The position numbers were made by a program, and so were the translations under genes. A model generated the notes under the pieces. That model did not search any database, had not been told where the DNA came from, and saw only the letters and a list, made by a program, of their open reading frames with translations. DNA of 64,000 nucleotides from Streptosporangiaceae bacterium (GTDB lineage: Bacteria > Actinomycetota > Actinomycetes > Streptosporangiales > Streptosporangiaceae): assembly GCA_025934375.1 (NCBI GenBank), contig JAICYD010000010.1, forward strand, positions 32,574 through 96,573, read 5' to 3'. This document shows positions 1 through 9,835 of the stretch, piece after piece (within the stretch, counting starts at the first letter, position 1; every line of letters begins with the position of its first letter).

Positions 1-48
1 GGCAGTATCGCTGAACAGGCAGTATCGCTGAACAGGCAGTATCGCTGA
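1..48. repeat. 17-bp tandem repeat, nearly three copies
   Basis: Unit GGCAGTATCGCTGAACA occurs at 1-17 and 18-34, with a 14-base partial copy at 35-48. The array runs off the left edge of the window, so the copy number is unknown. It lies beyond the 3' end of the HEPN gene. No spacers are present, so it is not CRISPR. Confidence 0.85.
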
Positions 49-70
49 GGGTGCACTGCCCGCTAACCCC

Positions 71-108
71 CCGCCCGCCCGGCACGATCACGATGGCCGG
101 GTGGGCGG
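71..108 (-). terminator. Hairpin after the HEPN gene
   Basis: A 13-bp stem (71-83 with 96-108, one G-T type mismatch) encloses a 12-base loop a few bases beyond the HEPN stop codon at 113. There is no T-run, as is usual for high-GC actinobacterial terminators. Confidence 0.55.
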
Positions 109-112
109 AACC

Positions 113-679
113 TCAGCTAGCTGGCCTGAGCGGGAATCGCCCTTGGCCGTCGATGCCCAGCGCCCGCTCTGCCACCGACAAGAACGTTCGCGCGTCCCTG
201 ATCAGGTCTTCAGCTTCCCGGGCCGACGCCGCCCTCGGCAGTCCCGCCTCCGCGGCCGCCCGCTTGGCAGCACTCGCCGCGAAGAACGCCGCCCATTCCG
301 ATAGGGTCGGCTCCACCTGCGGGAGCAGTTCCCACACGCTGCGCGGGCGCCGTCGCCTGCTTCCCGTCCCCGGCTCGCCGCGAGCCGCCCCGATCGCCGC
401 CGCCGCCCGCAATGCCGCCAGGTGCGCGCAGATGTACCGTGTGCCCGGATCCGCCTCCGCGAAAGCCTCGGCCAGGCCGCGCCGCGCCTGATCGAGCAGG
501 CTGAGCACCGTGGCGGGCACCCGCCGGGGGCCTATGACCTCCCCGCTGGCCTCCATGCCAGGCAGCACGTCGTCACGCATGGCCGCCCCATCGCCAAGCC
601 CCGTGTTGCCAAGCCCCGGGCCGGCAAGCCCTGCGCGTGCTGGCCCATTCACGCCAACCGCCGTAAGCGTGCTGACCAT
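113..679 (-). CDS. SAV_6107-type HEPN-domain protein
   Basis: The protein has about 188 residues. After a Gly/Ala-rich N-terminus, residues 60-185 form an alpha-helical region (LLDQARRGLAEAF, YICAHLAALRAAAA, ALGIDGQGRF) that I recognise as the actinobacterial SAV_6107 HEPN family. HEPN folds occur in RNases, toxins and nucleotide-binding partners; the biochemical role of this family is not established. The start at 679 is chosen because AAGGGG lies about 8 bases upstream; in-frame starts at 685 and 688 are possible. It is the only gene downstream on this strand of a region carrying a LexA-type box and a PafBC-type promoter, so DNA-damage induction is inferred. In relatives the family sits near metF, as here. 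Confidence 0.75.
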   Translation of the reverse strand: MVSTLTAVGVNGPARAGLAGPGLGNTGLGDGAAMRDDVLPGMEASGEVIGPRRVPATVLSLLDQARRGLAEAFAEADPGTRYICAHLAALRAAAAIGAARGEPGTGSRRRRPRSVWELLPQVEPTLSEWAAFFAASAAKRAAAEAGLPRAASAREAEDLIRDARTFLSVAERALGIDGQGRFPLRPAS

Positions 680-835
680 CGTCATCACCCCTTCGCTGTG
701 AGGCCGGGACCTGGCCGGGCGGAGCGCTTCCCCGCGCCCGCCCGGCCAGCGCCGACCGCCGCTCTCCCAGGAGCCTGCTGAGAAAACACCTGTGAGCTGG
801 GGCCGGAGTCCGCCGCACGGCTTTCATGGACATCA

Positions 836-883
836 TCAATTCGAACACAGGTTCGCGGCAAAGTCCAGTCCCTTTCGACTCAC
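836..883 (-). other. Possible leaderless 15-codon leader ORF
   Basis: A GTG lies 5 bases downstream of the -10 hexamer of the PafBC-type promoter, where transcription should begin. It opens a 15-codon frame (VSRKGLDFAANLCSN) whose TGA overlaps a following ATG (TGATG). The frame spans the LexA-type box. It may be chance, or a small leader peptide ahead of the HEPN gene. No homolog is known to me. Confidence 0.25.
841..855. promoter_or_regulatory. LexA (SOS) box
   Basis: TCGAACACAGGTTCG matches the actinobacterial/Gram-positive SOS box pattern CGAAC-N4-GTTCG with perfect 5-bp arms. It lies about 30 bases downstream of the predicted start of the minus-strand transcript toward the HEPN gene, a position where bound LexA would block transcription. 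The plus-strand GNAT gene begins 143 bases away and could also be affected. Confidence 0.7.
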
Positions 884-888
884 GTTCG

Positions 889-910
889 AAGATACTCAGG
901 GGGTCTGACA
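889..910 (-). promoter_or_regulatory. PafBC-type DNA-damage promoter toward the HEPN gene
   Basis: Read on the minus strand this is TGTCAGAC, 8 bases, TATCTT. It fits the RecA-independent DNA-damage promoter described in mycobacteria (TGTCRgtg-N8-TAnnnT), apart from AC instead of TG after TGTCAG. The spacing is exactly as in the consensus. It drives transcription across the LexA-type box toward the HEPN gene. Confidence 0.6.
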
Positions 911-997
911 TTCGAGCCAGGCGCCCGTTAGCCGGGCCAGATGGCCCAGGAGCCCGAAGGCGGGCGCAGGCCCTGGCGAACACGTAAGCTGACGCTG

Positions 998-1654
998 ATG
1001 ACACAGCCCATCACGCTCACGGAACTAAGGCCCGCCGAGTTCCGCCGGGCCATCGGGCGGCTTGTCGCGGTATACGCCGCCGCGATGAGCCCGCCGCCGC
1101 GCATGCTGGCCGGGCGGGACTCCATCCTGGAGCGGCACGCGGCCAACCCCGGCTTCCGTGCGCTGATAGTGCGCGCGGACGCGGCCGACGGCCCCGCCGT
1201 GGCCGGGTTCACCTACGGGTTTCGCGGGGCGCCTGGCCAGTGGTGGCATGACATGGTGGCATCGGCCCTGGCCAGCACGTACCCGCCGTCGGCGAGCACG
1301 TGGCTGGCCGACTCCTTCGAGGTCGCCGAGCTCCACGTGCTCCCCGCCTACCAGGGGGCCGGGATCGGGCGGCGGCTGCTGCTCGAGCTCACCGCAGGCC
1401 GGCCTGAGCGCACCGCGGTGCTGTCCACCCAGGACACCGAGTCCCGCGCCCGGCGGCTGTACCGGGGCGTGGGCTTCACCGACCTGCTGACCGGGTTCCG
1501 GTTCTCCGGCGCGGAGCCGCCCTACGCGGTGATGGGTGCCGCGCTCCCGCTACGGGCCACGCCCTCCCCGGGTGCCGTGCTCGATGGCATGGTCCCCGAC
1601 GGCATAGTCCCCGACGGCATAGTCCCCCGGTCCCCCAGGCCAAGCAACTGGTAG
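998..1654 (+). CDS. GNAT family N-acetyltransferase
   Basis: This 218-residue acetyltransferase carries the acetyl-CoA-binding motif A ([20 protein letters not shown], about residues 112-131) and the usual C-terminal RLYRGVGF segment (about 154-161). The substrate is unknown. ATG 998 starts the conserved domain. The last 45 or so codons lie antisense over metF and contain three 15-bp repeats ([10 protein letters not shown]). The GNAT-MetF neighbourhood also exists in Mycobacterium (Rv2170 and Rv2172c). The normal family domain ends near residue 190, so the tail looks like an extension created by a displaced stop codon. Confidence 0.85.
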   Translation: MTQPITLTELRPAEFRRAIGRLVAVYAAAMSPPPRMLAGRDSILERHAANPGFRALIVRADAADGPAVAGFTYGFRGAPGQWWHDMVASALASTYPPSASTWLADSFEVAELHVLPAYQGAGIGRRLLLELTAGRPERTAVLSTQDTESRARRLYRGVGFTDLLTGFRFSGAEPPYAVMGAALPLRATPSPGAVLDGMVPDGIVPDGIVPRSPRPSNW

Positions 1655-2586
1655 ATCTCGCGGGTCGCGCGGGAGAAGTTCAGCGTGTAGAAGTGCAACC
1701 CTGGCACGCCCTCGCTGAGCAGCTTCTCGCACAGCTCCGCCGCGTACTCCACGCCTACGTGGCGCAGCGCCGCCTTGTCGCCGCGTTCGTCGGCGGCGCG
1801 CAGCGCCTCCAGCAAGCCACCCGGGATCCGGCAGCCGCCGAGCTCCATCGCCCGCTCGACCACCCGCAAGCTGGTCACCGGCATGATCCCGGCGATGATC
1901 GGGATGTCACAGCCAGCCGCGGCGACGCGGTCGCGCAACCGCAGGTAGTCCTCCGGATAGAAGAACATCTGGGTGATCGCGAAATCCGCCCCCGCCCGGC
2001 ACTTGGCGACGAAGTGCCGCAGGTCGGTCTCCGCGTCGGGCGAGCGCGGGTGCCCCTCCGGGAACGCCGCGACGCCTACGCAGAAGTCCCCGGACGACTT
2101 GACCAGCCGGACGAGCTCGTCAGCGTGCGCGAGGCCCTGCGGGTGGGGCGTCCACTCGGCATTCGGGTCACCCGGCGGATCACCGCGCAGGGCCAGGACA
2201 TTGCGCACCCCGACGTCCGCGTATGACCCGATGACGTGGCGCAGGTCAGCCACGGAGTGGCTGACCGCCGTGAAGTGGCCGACTGGGGTGAGCGAGGTCT
2301 GCTCGGCGATCCGGCCCGTCACCCGGACAGTGCGCTCCCTGGTCGAGCCGCCCGCCCCGTACGTCACGGAGACGAACGTGGGCCGCAGCGGCTCCAGTTC
2401 CCTGATGGCCCGCCACAGCTGCTCCTCCGCCGCCGCCGTGCGCGGGGGCATGAACTCGAAGGAGAACGAGTGCCCGCCGGCGTTGAGCAGGTCAGAGATC
2501 TTCTGGGCGCGGGGCGCGGGGCGGCGAGCGTGCTTCGCTGACCCGGAGCGATGAGCGCCATGCGGTCGGCGCGGTCTCGGCGGCAT
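1522..2586 (-). CDS. metF: Methylenetetrahydrofolate reductase
   Basis: MetF reduces 5,10-methylene-THF to 5-methyl-THF, the methyl donor for methionine synthesis, in a FAD-containing TIM barrel. Visible hallmarks are the N-terminal [10 protein letters not shown] with its catalytic glutamate, [34 protein letters not shown] and the C-terminal [10 protein letters not shown]. The 354 residues exceed the usual 290-310. The excess is an Arg/His-rich N-terminus and a GTMPS-repeat tail lying antisense to the acetyltransferase. The start is uncertain: ATG 2586 or 2598 precede the conserved core by about 36 residues. A perfect inverted repeat lies just upstream and may regulate it. Confidence 0.93.
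   Translation of the reverse strand: MPPRPRRPHGAHRSGSAKHARRPAPRAQKISDLLNAGGHSFSFEFMPPRTAAAEEQLWRAIRELEPLRPTFVSVTYGAGGSTRERTVRVTGRIAEQTSLTPVGHFTAVSHSVADLRHVIGSYADVGVRNVLALRGDPPGDPNAEWTPHPQGLAHADELVRLVKSSGDFCVGVAAFPEGHPRSPDAETDLRHFVAKCRAGADFAITQMFFYPEDYLRLRDRVAAAGCDIPIIAGIMPVTSLRVVERAMELGGCRIPGGLLEALRAADERGDKAALRHVGVEYAAELCEKLLSEGVPGLHFYTLNFSRATREIYQLLGLGDRGTMPSGTMPSGTMPSSTAPGEGVARSGSAAPITA
1583..1627. repeat. 15-bp tandem repeat coding on both strands
   Basis: Three copies of G-A-Y-GGCATRGTCCCC occur at 1583-1597, 1598-1612 and 1613-1627. They encode [10 protein letters not shown] at the end of the acetyltransferase and GTMPS units near the end of MetF on the opposite strand. A 15-bp length keeps both frames open when copy number changes. 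Confidence 0.9.
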
Positions 2587-2615
2587 GTGCTCAAGCATAA
2601 ACCGAAGCCGCGCCA

Positions 2616-2634
2616 ATTGTGGACCCACCACAAT
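2616..2634. promoter_or_regulatory. Palindromic operator candidate upstream of metF
   Basis: ATTGTGG-N5-CCACAAT is a perfect 7-bp-arm inverted repeat, 30 bases upstream of the chosen metF start (18 bases upstream of ATG 2598). It is AT-rich compared with its surroundings, as expected of a repressor site. The binding regulator is not identified; no regulator gene adjoins it. Confidence 0.5.
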
Positions 2635-2734
2635 GGATGGCTTGCGCTCGCGCGGTAAAAGGCGTGCGGCGGCAGGCGTCAGGGACCTGTCGCCCCTCAG
2701 GGAGCTCAGGTGATCCCGCGTCAGGGCACCAGCG

Positions 2735-3130
2735 TCAGAACGCCAGGGCCTGGGCGCGGCGGTTGACCTCGGTGCCCCGGTGCTTGCAGAGCGCCTGGAT
2801 AGGCGTCCCCGGTAGCGTTTCGTCGGCCGTGAACAGCCAGCGGAGGGCTTCGGAGTCGTCAAACCCGCAGTCGTACAGCACCGTCAGCGTCCCGTGCAGG
2901 CCCTTGACGACCTGGTCACCGTCAAGGAACGCGGCGGGTACCGCGCGCTCTCCGCTCGGGCGGGCCGCGGCGAGCAGCTTGCGGTCACGGAGCAGTTGCT
3001 TCACCCGGCTGGAGGGTATGCCGAGCCGTTCGGCAACCTCGGGGAGTGACAGCCAGTCGCCGACGAGGGCATCGGCCGCGAGGTCTATCTGTGCCACGAG
3101 ACCAATGTCCCACATCCTGGCGGTGCCCAA
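2735..3130 (-). CDS. Rv2175c-family DNA-binding protein
   Basis: This 131-residue protein has an N-terminal winged-helix DNA-binding region ([29 protein letters not shown], residues 26-54) and the C-terminal Rv2175c-type domain ([32 protein letters not shown]). In M. tuberculosis Rv2175c is a substrate of the kinase PknL, encoded next to it. Here a kinase gene lies 870 bp away, so the same regulatory pair is inferred. Phosphorylation is reported to weaken DNA binding in the mycobacterial protein. The start may instead be Met 3115. Confidence 0.88.
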   Translation of the reverse strand: MGTARMWDIGLVAQIDLAADALVGDWLSLPEVAERLGIPSSRVKQLLRDRKLLAAARPSGERAVPAAFLDGDQVVKGLHGTLTVLYDCGFDDSEALRWLFTADETLPGTPIQALCKHRGTEVNRRAQALAF

Positions 3131-3248
3131 ACCAGCGGTATTCGTTACTCGCGGGTCACCAACGCGCCCTCGGCGATCAACGCTCCGTTTGGCTGGCCGC
3201 GGTGCCGCCCTTCCCGGCGCGGCGCCGTCGAGCGTGACGCGGCGCCGT

Positions 3249-3710
3249 CTAGCTAGACGCGGCGCCGGCCATGGCGGACGCGTCCGTCTCGGCGCGCGTC
3301 CGCAGGCCAGCCAGCTCGTACTGCCAGCCGCCCGCGTTAGCCTTCCACTGGTCCTCGCGCAGCGCCTCAGGAAGCTCCAGCGACGCGAACCCGCTCTCGA
3401 CCACCGTCACGCCGGCCTCATCCCCGACCGGGCGCACGTAGAACTCCACCAGCGTGGAGTTACCCTGCGCCGGAGCGACCCCGCCGAAGGCGCTCGCCCA
3501 GCGGAACGACGCGTACCCCCGCGGCTCCAGGCGGACAACGTCGACAGTCCATGGCCGCCGCTGCGCCCCCCACTCAACCGTCGCGCGCCCGATCCCCCTG
3601 GCCGGCTCCGGGGCGCTGCCCGGCAGCCACCAGCCTGGCCGGGTAACCAGTGACCACACGTGGTCCAGAGTCGCCCGGATCGTGATCCGCTGCTCAATGC
3701 GATCTTCCAT
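3249..3710 (-). CDS. SRPBCC (AHSA1-like) protein
   Basis: The protein has 153 residues of START/Bet v1 fold: an initial strand with MEDRIEQRITIRATLDHVWSLVTRPGWWLPG, a beta-rich centre (GYASFRWASAF, STLVEFYVRPVGDEAGVTVVESGF) and a C-terminal helix (LREDQWKANAGGWQYELAGLR). This is the layout of AHSA1-type SRPBCC proteins, which bind hydrophobic ligands; the ligand here is unknown. ATG 3710 starts exactly at the domain. The longer open frame to 3788 adds no recognisable sequence. Confidence 0.85.
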   Translation of the reverse strand: MEDRIEQRITIRATLDHVWSLVTRPGWWLPGSAPEPARGIGRATVEWGAQRRPWTVDVVRLEPRGYASFRWASAFGGVAPAQGNSTLVEFYVRPVGDEAGVTVVESGFASLELPEALREDQWKANAGGWQYELAGLRTRAETDASAMAGAASS

Positions 3711-4000
3711 GCCCGCAACCCTCCCGTGCCCCAAAAGAAACCGGTTCGCGCCCACCAACATACTGGCGAGGGGACCACTGGGAGCCATGGGAGGCCGTTT
3801 GGGTCGCCCCGCGGGGAATGGCGGGAACGGGAAGGACGCCCCGGTCGTTCAGCATGAAAATCGCGTTGAACGGCGGCCGGGCGGGAGGCGACGTGCGGCG
3901 ACAACCGGGCCCTCTCAGCGGGGGGCAGGACCGGGCAGGGCCTGACAATATGCTTAACGGGGCAAAGTCTCCGAGGGTAGCACCGTAAAATCGGGAACCG

Positions 4001-6010
<2,010 letters not shown>

Positions 6011-6163
6011 TACGGCAAGCGGTCACCCCTGGCACCCGGACCAGGACGCGCGGCTGCGGGGATCCGCCGTCCTGAAGGAACTGCGCGAGACTAGCCCAGG
6101 GCCGCCGTAGGCACCGGCACTGGCGGATAACCTGCTTTGGGTGGAGCGAAGGATAGGGGCGAC

Positions 6164-7216
6164 ATGGTAGTCGTGATGGCCGCTGACGCGACTGAGGCGG
6201 ATGCTGACAATGTGGTGGCCGTGGTGGAGGAAGCTGGCGGCTCAGCTTTCGTCAGCCGCAGCGTGTCGCGCACGATCGTGGGGATCACCGGTGACATGGA
6301 CCGGCTCGCCGCGACGCTGAACCTGGCCGGGCTGCCGGGCGTGGCCGACGTGGTCCGCATCTCCGTCCCCTACAAGCTGGTCAGCCGCGAGCACCGGCGG
6401 GAGCGCTCGGTGATCCGGGTCGGCGGGGTGCCGATCGGCCCCGACACGCTCACCGTGATCGCCGGCCCGTGCGCGGTCGAGACGCCCGAGCAGACGCTGG
6501 AGGCGGCCTGGATGGCCAAGGCCGCCGGCGCGTCGCTGCTGCGCGGCGGGGCCTACAAGCCGCGCAGCTCGCCCTACGCGTTCCAGGGCCTGGGCGAGGC
6601 CGGCCTGAAGATCCTGGCCGACGTCCGCGCCGAGACCGGGCTGCCGATCGTCACCGAGGTCGTGGACAAGGCCGACGTGGACCTCGTCGCCTCCTACGCC
6701 GACATGCTCCAGGTCGGCACCCGCAACATGCAGAACTTCCCGCTGCTGCAGGCGGTCGGCGGCTGCGGCAAGCCCATCATGCTCAAGCGCGGCATGAGCG
6801 CCACCATCGAGGAGTGGCTGATGGCGGCCGAGTACATCGCCCAGCGCGGCAACCTCGAGATCGTGCTGTGCGAGCGCGGCATCCGCACCTTTGAGAGGGC
6901 GACCAGGAACACGCTGGACATCAGCGCCGTGCCGGTAACCCAGCGGCTGTCCCACCTGCCGGTGATCGTCGACCCGTCGCATTCCGGCGGCCGGCGCGAC
7001 CTAGTGCTGCCGCTGTCGCGGGCCGCGATCGCGGTCGGCGCCGACGGCATCATCGTGGACGTGCACCCGCACCCTGAGGTCGCCCTGTGCGACGGCCCGC
7101 AGGCGCTCATCGAGTCGGACCTGCGCGAGCTAGCCAGCATCGCGGCCCACCTGTCCCCGCTCGTGGGACGGGTCGTCACCCCCGCCCCAGCCGTAGCCGT
7201 AGCCGCCCTGCGCTAG
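6164..7216 (+). CDS. aroF: 3-deoxy-7-phosphoheptulonate synthase (type I-beta)
   Basis: This enzyme joins phosphoenolpyruvate and erythrose-4-phosphate in the first step of aromatic amino-acid synthesis. The 350-residue protein has an N-terminal ferredoxin-like ACT-type regulatory domain (residues 1-70) and a KDO8P-synthase-like TIM barrel with AGPCAVE, RGGAYKPRSSPYAFQG, GTRNMQNFPLL, KRGM and VDPSHSGG. This is the I-beta type. The M. tuberculosis enzyme at the same position (Rv2178c) is the unrelated type II, so the gene seems to have been replaced while its position was kept. ATG 6164 has AAGGATAGGGG upstream; an in-frame TTG at 6137 is less likely. Confidence 0.93.
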   Translation: MVVVMAADATEADADNVVAVVEEAGGSAFVSRSVSRTIVGITGDMDRLAATLNLAGLPGVADVVRISVPYKLVSREHRRERSVIRVGGVPIGPDTLTVIAGPCAVETPEQTLEAAWMAKAAGASLLRGGAYKPRSSPYAFQGLGEAGLKILADVRAETGLPIVTEVVDKADVDLVASYADMLQVGTRNMQNFPLLQAVGGCGKPIMLKRGMSATIEEWLMAAEYIAQRGNLEIVLCERGIRTFERATRNTLDISAVPVTQRLSHLPVIVDPSHSGGRRDLVLPLSRAAIAVGADGIIVDVHPHPEVALCDGPQALIESDLRELASIAAHLSPLVGRVVTPAPAVAVAALR

Positions 7217-7253
7217 ACCCATGCGATGACGCCGTCGCGGCGCCTCCGTTCCG

Positions 7254-7650
7254 TGGCTGGAGGGCAATCGCCCCGAAGACGTTCCGGGGCGGAAGGGCCA
7301 TCGACCTTCTCTATCCGTGGCGGAAGGGCAGGTGACCGCCAAGCGAACCGGGCCGGAAGGGCCAGCGACCCGGCACTTACCAGGGCGCGGGGGCCAGCGA
7401 CCCGCGCCGGTCGGCGTCCGTGCCCTGGCTCAGCCGCTATCGCCCCGGAAATAGCCGCCCCTCGTCTCGGGGTAATCGTCACATTGCCCGGGTGCGGCCC
7501 GCTCGTTTCGGGGCATCTGCCGCATTGGCACGTTCTATTCGTGGTGCTGCGGCACCTGCCCGCCAGCGGTTCCGGGTGGATGCCGCATCGGCCCGGCCGC
7601 GGGACGGTCATTCCGGGGCCAACGGCGTGCTCGCCTCCGTCCGGGACGCT
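7254..7650. repeat. Degenerate repeats about 32 bp apart in a 570-bp gene-free gap
   Basis: The gap between the DAHP synthase and thiI holds an imperfect unit resembling CCGKGGCGGAAGGGCCAKCG followed by ACC. Copies lie near 7254, 7287, 7319, 7351 and 7385 (spacing 32-34). A second, more diverged group built around TTCSGGGNN...GCCGCAT lies near 7466, 7507, 7538, 7570 and 7611 (spacing 31-32 or 41). Open frames crossing it on both strands are rich in Arg/Pro/Gly and match no family known to me, so I do not call a gene. Direct repeats this degenerate, with conserved rather than unique intervals, do not fit CRISPR. Confidence 0.55.
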
Positions 7651-7787
7651 AGCGGGCGCTCTCTCCCCGTGCGGCTACACGTCACGCCGCGCTCGGCCTA
7701 CGGCGCGCCATGCGCGGCCCGGGGGGCCTGGGGTGCCCCCAGGGGACACCGCCCTCGCTCCGCTCCCTCATTCCTCGGTCCCGCCGC

Positions 7788-9074
7788 TCAGTCCAGCGGC
7801 CGCCGCGCGCCCCCGGCCCTCTCCTGGCGGTATTCCTGCGCGCCGGCGGCCAGCTCGGCGGCGATCTCGTCGGCCTCCAGCCGGACTTCGATCTTGCGCA
7901 GGTCATCGATCCGGGCACGCGTCTCGACCCGGCGCGGGGTCAGCAGCGAGCAGCAGTCCTGGTCGGGCAGCTCAGAGATCGACAGCGTGCCCAGGCGGCG
8001 CGCCTCCGCCATGATCTCGGTCTTGTCCATGCCGAGCAGCGGCCGCAGGATGGGCAGGGTCACCGCGTCGTCAAGCGCCGTGATGTTGGGCAGCGTCTGG
8101 CTGGAGACCTGGCCGAGCGAGTCGCCAGTAACCAGCGCGGGCGCGTTCAGCCGCTTCGCCAGCGCCTCGGCCGTCTTGAGCATCAGCCGCCGCTGGGCGA
8201 CGATCTGCAGCCGGTCCGCGCCGGAGGACTTCAGCGCCGATTGCGTCTTCCCGAACGGCACCACGAACAACCGGGAATCGCCCTGGAACCGGTCCAGCCC
8301 GCGGACCAGCGCGTACGCCTTGTAGATGGACTCCGGCCCCGTCAGCGGCATGCCGGAGAAGTGCAGGAAGTAGCAGCGCAGCCCGCGCCGCATCATCCGG
8401 TACGCGGCGACCGGCGAGTCGATGCCGCCGGACATCAGCGCGACAGCCCGGCCGCTCATCCCGACCGGAAGCCCGCCCAGCCCCGGCTCGCCGCCGGTGA
8501 ACAGCAGCACCTCCTGCTGGTCGACCTCGATGAAGACCTCGGTGGCCGGGTGCTTGAGGTTGACCGGCAACCCGTGCGCCTTCTGCACCTCCCGGCCGAC
8601 GATAACCGCAAGCTCAGCGGAGGTGATCGGGAACCGCTTGTCCCGGCGGCGCGGGCGCACCGCGAACGCGCCGGTCGTCCCCCGGGTGAGCTCGACGGCC
8701 GCCGCGACGGTGGCCTCCGGGGTCTTGTCGACCCGCCAGGCGCGGCAGACCCGGACGATGCCCGGCACGTCAGCGGCGCGGGCCGCGACCTTCTCAACCG
8801 CCGCCGCGTGCTCGGCCTCCGTGCGGTCCTCGCGGGGCACCCGGATCAGCACGACGCCCTCGCGGTGCAGCACCTGCGTCGCCACCCCGGTGTCGCGTAC
8901 CGCGTCCTTGATGTTGCGTTGCTGCAGCCGCTCGAACTGCTGCCGGTTGTGCCCCTTGAGGACGATCTCGCCGAGCTTCAGCAGCACGCACGGCTCGCCA
9001 GGTGCCTGCCGCCCGGCGCGCTCAGCCGCCAGCGGCGCCGCCCCGGCGATCGCGACAGGATCGGTGATGGCCAT
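7788..9074 (-). CDS. thiI: tRNA 4-thiouridine/thiamine sulfurtransferase ThiI
   Basis: ThiI adenylates tRNA U8 or the ThiS C-terminus and transfers sulfur. The 428-residue protein has the N-terminal ferredoxin-like and THUMP domains (CVLLKLGEIVLKGHNRQQF; LKHPATEVFIEVDQ) and a PP-loop ATPase domain with ALMSGGIDSPVAAYRM (about 209-224) and GDSLGQVSSQTLPN. It ends without the rhodanese domain of the E. coli enzyme, which is normal for short ThiI. The DQDCCSLL motif holds the cysteine that attacks the activated intermediate. The gene stands alone. Confidence 0.93.
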   Translation of the reverse strand: MAITDPVAIAGAAPLAAERAGRQAPGEPCVLLKLGEIVLKGHNRQQFERLQQRNIKDAVRDTGVATQVLHREGVVLIRVPREDRTEAEHAAAVEKVAARAADVPGIVRVCRAWRVDKTPEATVAAAVELTRGTTGAFAVRPRRRDKRFPITSAELAVIVGREVQKAHGLPVNLKHPATEVFIEVDQQEVLLFTGGEPGLGGLPVGMSGRAVALMSGGIDSPVAAYRMMRRGLRCYFLHFSGMPLTGPESIYKAYALVRGLDRFQGDSRLFVVPFGKTQSALKSSGADRLQIVAQRRLMLKTAEALAKRLNAPALVTGDSLGQVSSQTLPNITALDDAVTLPILRPLLGMDKTEIMAEARRLGTLSISELPDQDCCSLLTPRRVETRARIDDLRKIEVRLEADEIAAELAAGAQEYRQERAGGARRPLD

Positions 9075-9092
9075 CTACCCAGTCTGCCGTAT

Positions 9093-9120
9093 CTCCTGGG
9101 GGATGCACGCCAATCACCGG
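9093..9120. repeat. Half copy of a dispersed intergenic element
   Basis: CTGGGGGATGCACGCCAATC upstream of thiI shares its left half with the hairpin elements at 15735, 47733 and 56605. The core GGATGCACGCCRATC recurs near 9719-9733 after the next gene. The inverted right half is missing here. Confidence 0.45.
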
Positions 9121-9234
9121 ACCCCCGGGACGGGTGCCCTTCGGCCGGGCGCTCACCCGCGGGTACCTCCGGGCAGCCTCCGGCTTTCTCCGGGGGTCAA
9201 CCCCATTGTGCGCGCTTGCCTCACGTCATAACGT

Positions 9235-9711
9235 GTGACCGTGAACTCGGACGAGCGTGAAGAGATCGCCGCCTCCGTCGCGGCGCACGCGGAACTCGGC
9301 CCGCGCTATGAGGACGCGGTGGCCGAGGGCCTGGTCGAGCGTATCGGTGCGGAGATCGACAAGCGGGTGGACGCGCGACTGCGCGGCATGAGCCACTACG
9401 GCGGGCATTCGCAGGGCATGCCAGAGCCACGGCCGGCCCCCGCGCACCCGGCACCGCCGCCCGTCGCCCAGGTGCCGCGGCCGCCATCCATCCCGCAGCC
9501 CCCCGCCCCGGCGGGAGCAGCCCCGGCGCGCCGTGGGGCCGGCGGGACGGTCGCCTCCGTGATCCTCGCGTTCGGGTCGATGGGCCTCGGCGTCGGCGCG
9601 ACGGCGGTGGTGGCCTCGAACATGCACTCCTCCGTGGGAACGGTCATCGCGATCGTGGCGATCTGGTTCGCCATCATGGTCATCAACAGCGAGAACGCCA
9701 AGCGGCGCTGA
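9235..9711 (+). CDS. Small membrane protein with Pro-rich linker
   Basis: The 158 residues consist of an acidic helical N-terminus (EREEIAASVAAHAELGPRYEDAVAEGLVERIGAEI), a Pro/Ala-rich linker (residues 64-102) and two C-terminal membrane helices (ASVILAFGSMGLGVGATAVVAS; TVIAIVAIWFAIMVI). This is a common actinobacterial hypothetical type with no assigned function. The N-terminus is probably cytoplasmic. GTG 9235 or 9241 can start it. CACGT-N4-ACGTG at 9222-9235 overlaps the start region and may be a small operator. Confidence 0.75.
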   Translation: MTVNSDEREEIAASVAAHAELGPRYEDAVAEGLVERIGAEIDKRVDARLRGMSHYGGHSQGMPEPRPAPAHPAPPPVAQVPRPPSIPQPPAPAGAAPARRGAGGTVASVILAFGSMGLGVGATAVVASNMHSSVGTVIAIVAIWFAIMVINSENAKRR

Positions 9712-9769
9712 GTTTCCCGGGGATGCACGCCGATCCGCTTACGGGCCGCATCGGGGCGACGAAAATGAG

Positions 9770-9799
9770 TTGCCGTTGATCTTGCTGGTCACGTAGGCT
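9770..9799 (+). promoter_or_regulatory. Housekeeping-type promoter before the MFS gene
   Basis: TTGCCG near 9770 and TAGGCT near 9794, about 18 bases apart, resemble the primary-sigma pattern of actinobacteria. The -10 lies about 37 bases before ATG 9836. Confidence 0.35.
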
Positions 9800-9835
9800 C
9801 GATCGCTTCCCTGTTTGCCTGCGATCGGACTTGTC

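Noticed and set aside
1..48. Possible CRISPR fragment
   Set aside because: The 17-bp copies are directly adjacent without spacers; simple tandem repeat.
573..836. 87-codon minus-strand frame after the LexA box
   Set aside because: It overlaps the HEPN gene in another frame, is Arg/Ala-rich, and no family is recognised. Kept only as a possible leader region.
3936..3960. PafBC-like TTGTCAGG on the minus strand near 3950
   Set aside because: No TANNNT at the required spacing and no gene start in range.
7254..7650. Possible CRISPR array
   Set aside because: Repeats are degenerate, the intervals are partly conserved and no cas genes are present.
7226..8325. Long open frames on the plus strand between aroF and thiI
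   Set aside because: They are Arg/Pro/Ala-rich, cross the repeat array and run antisense into thiI. They match no family and their openness is expected at this GC content.
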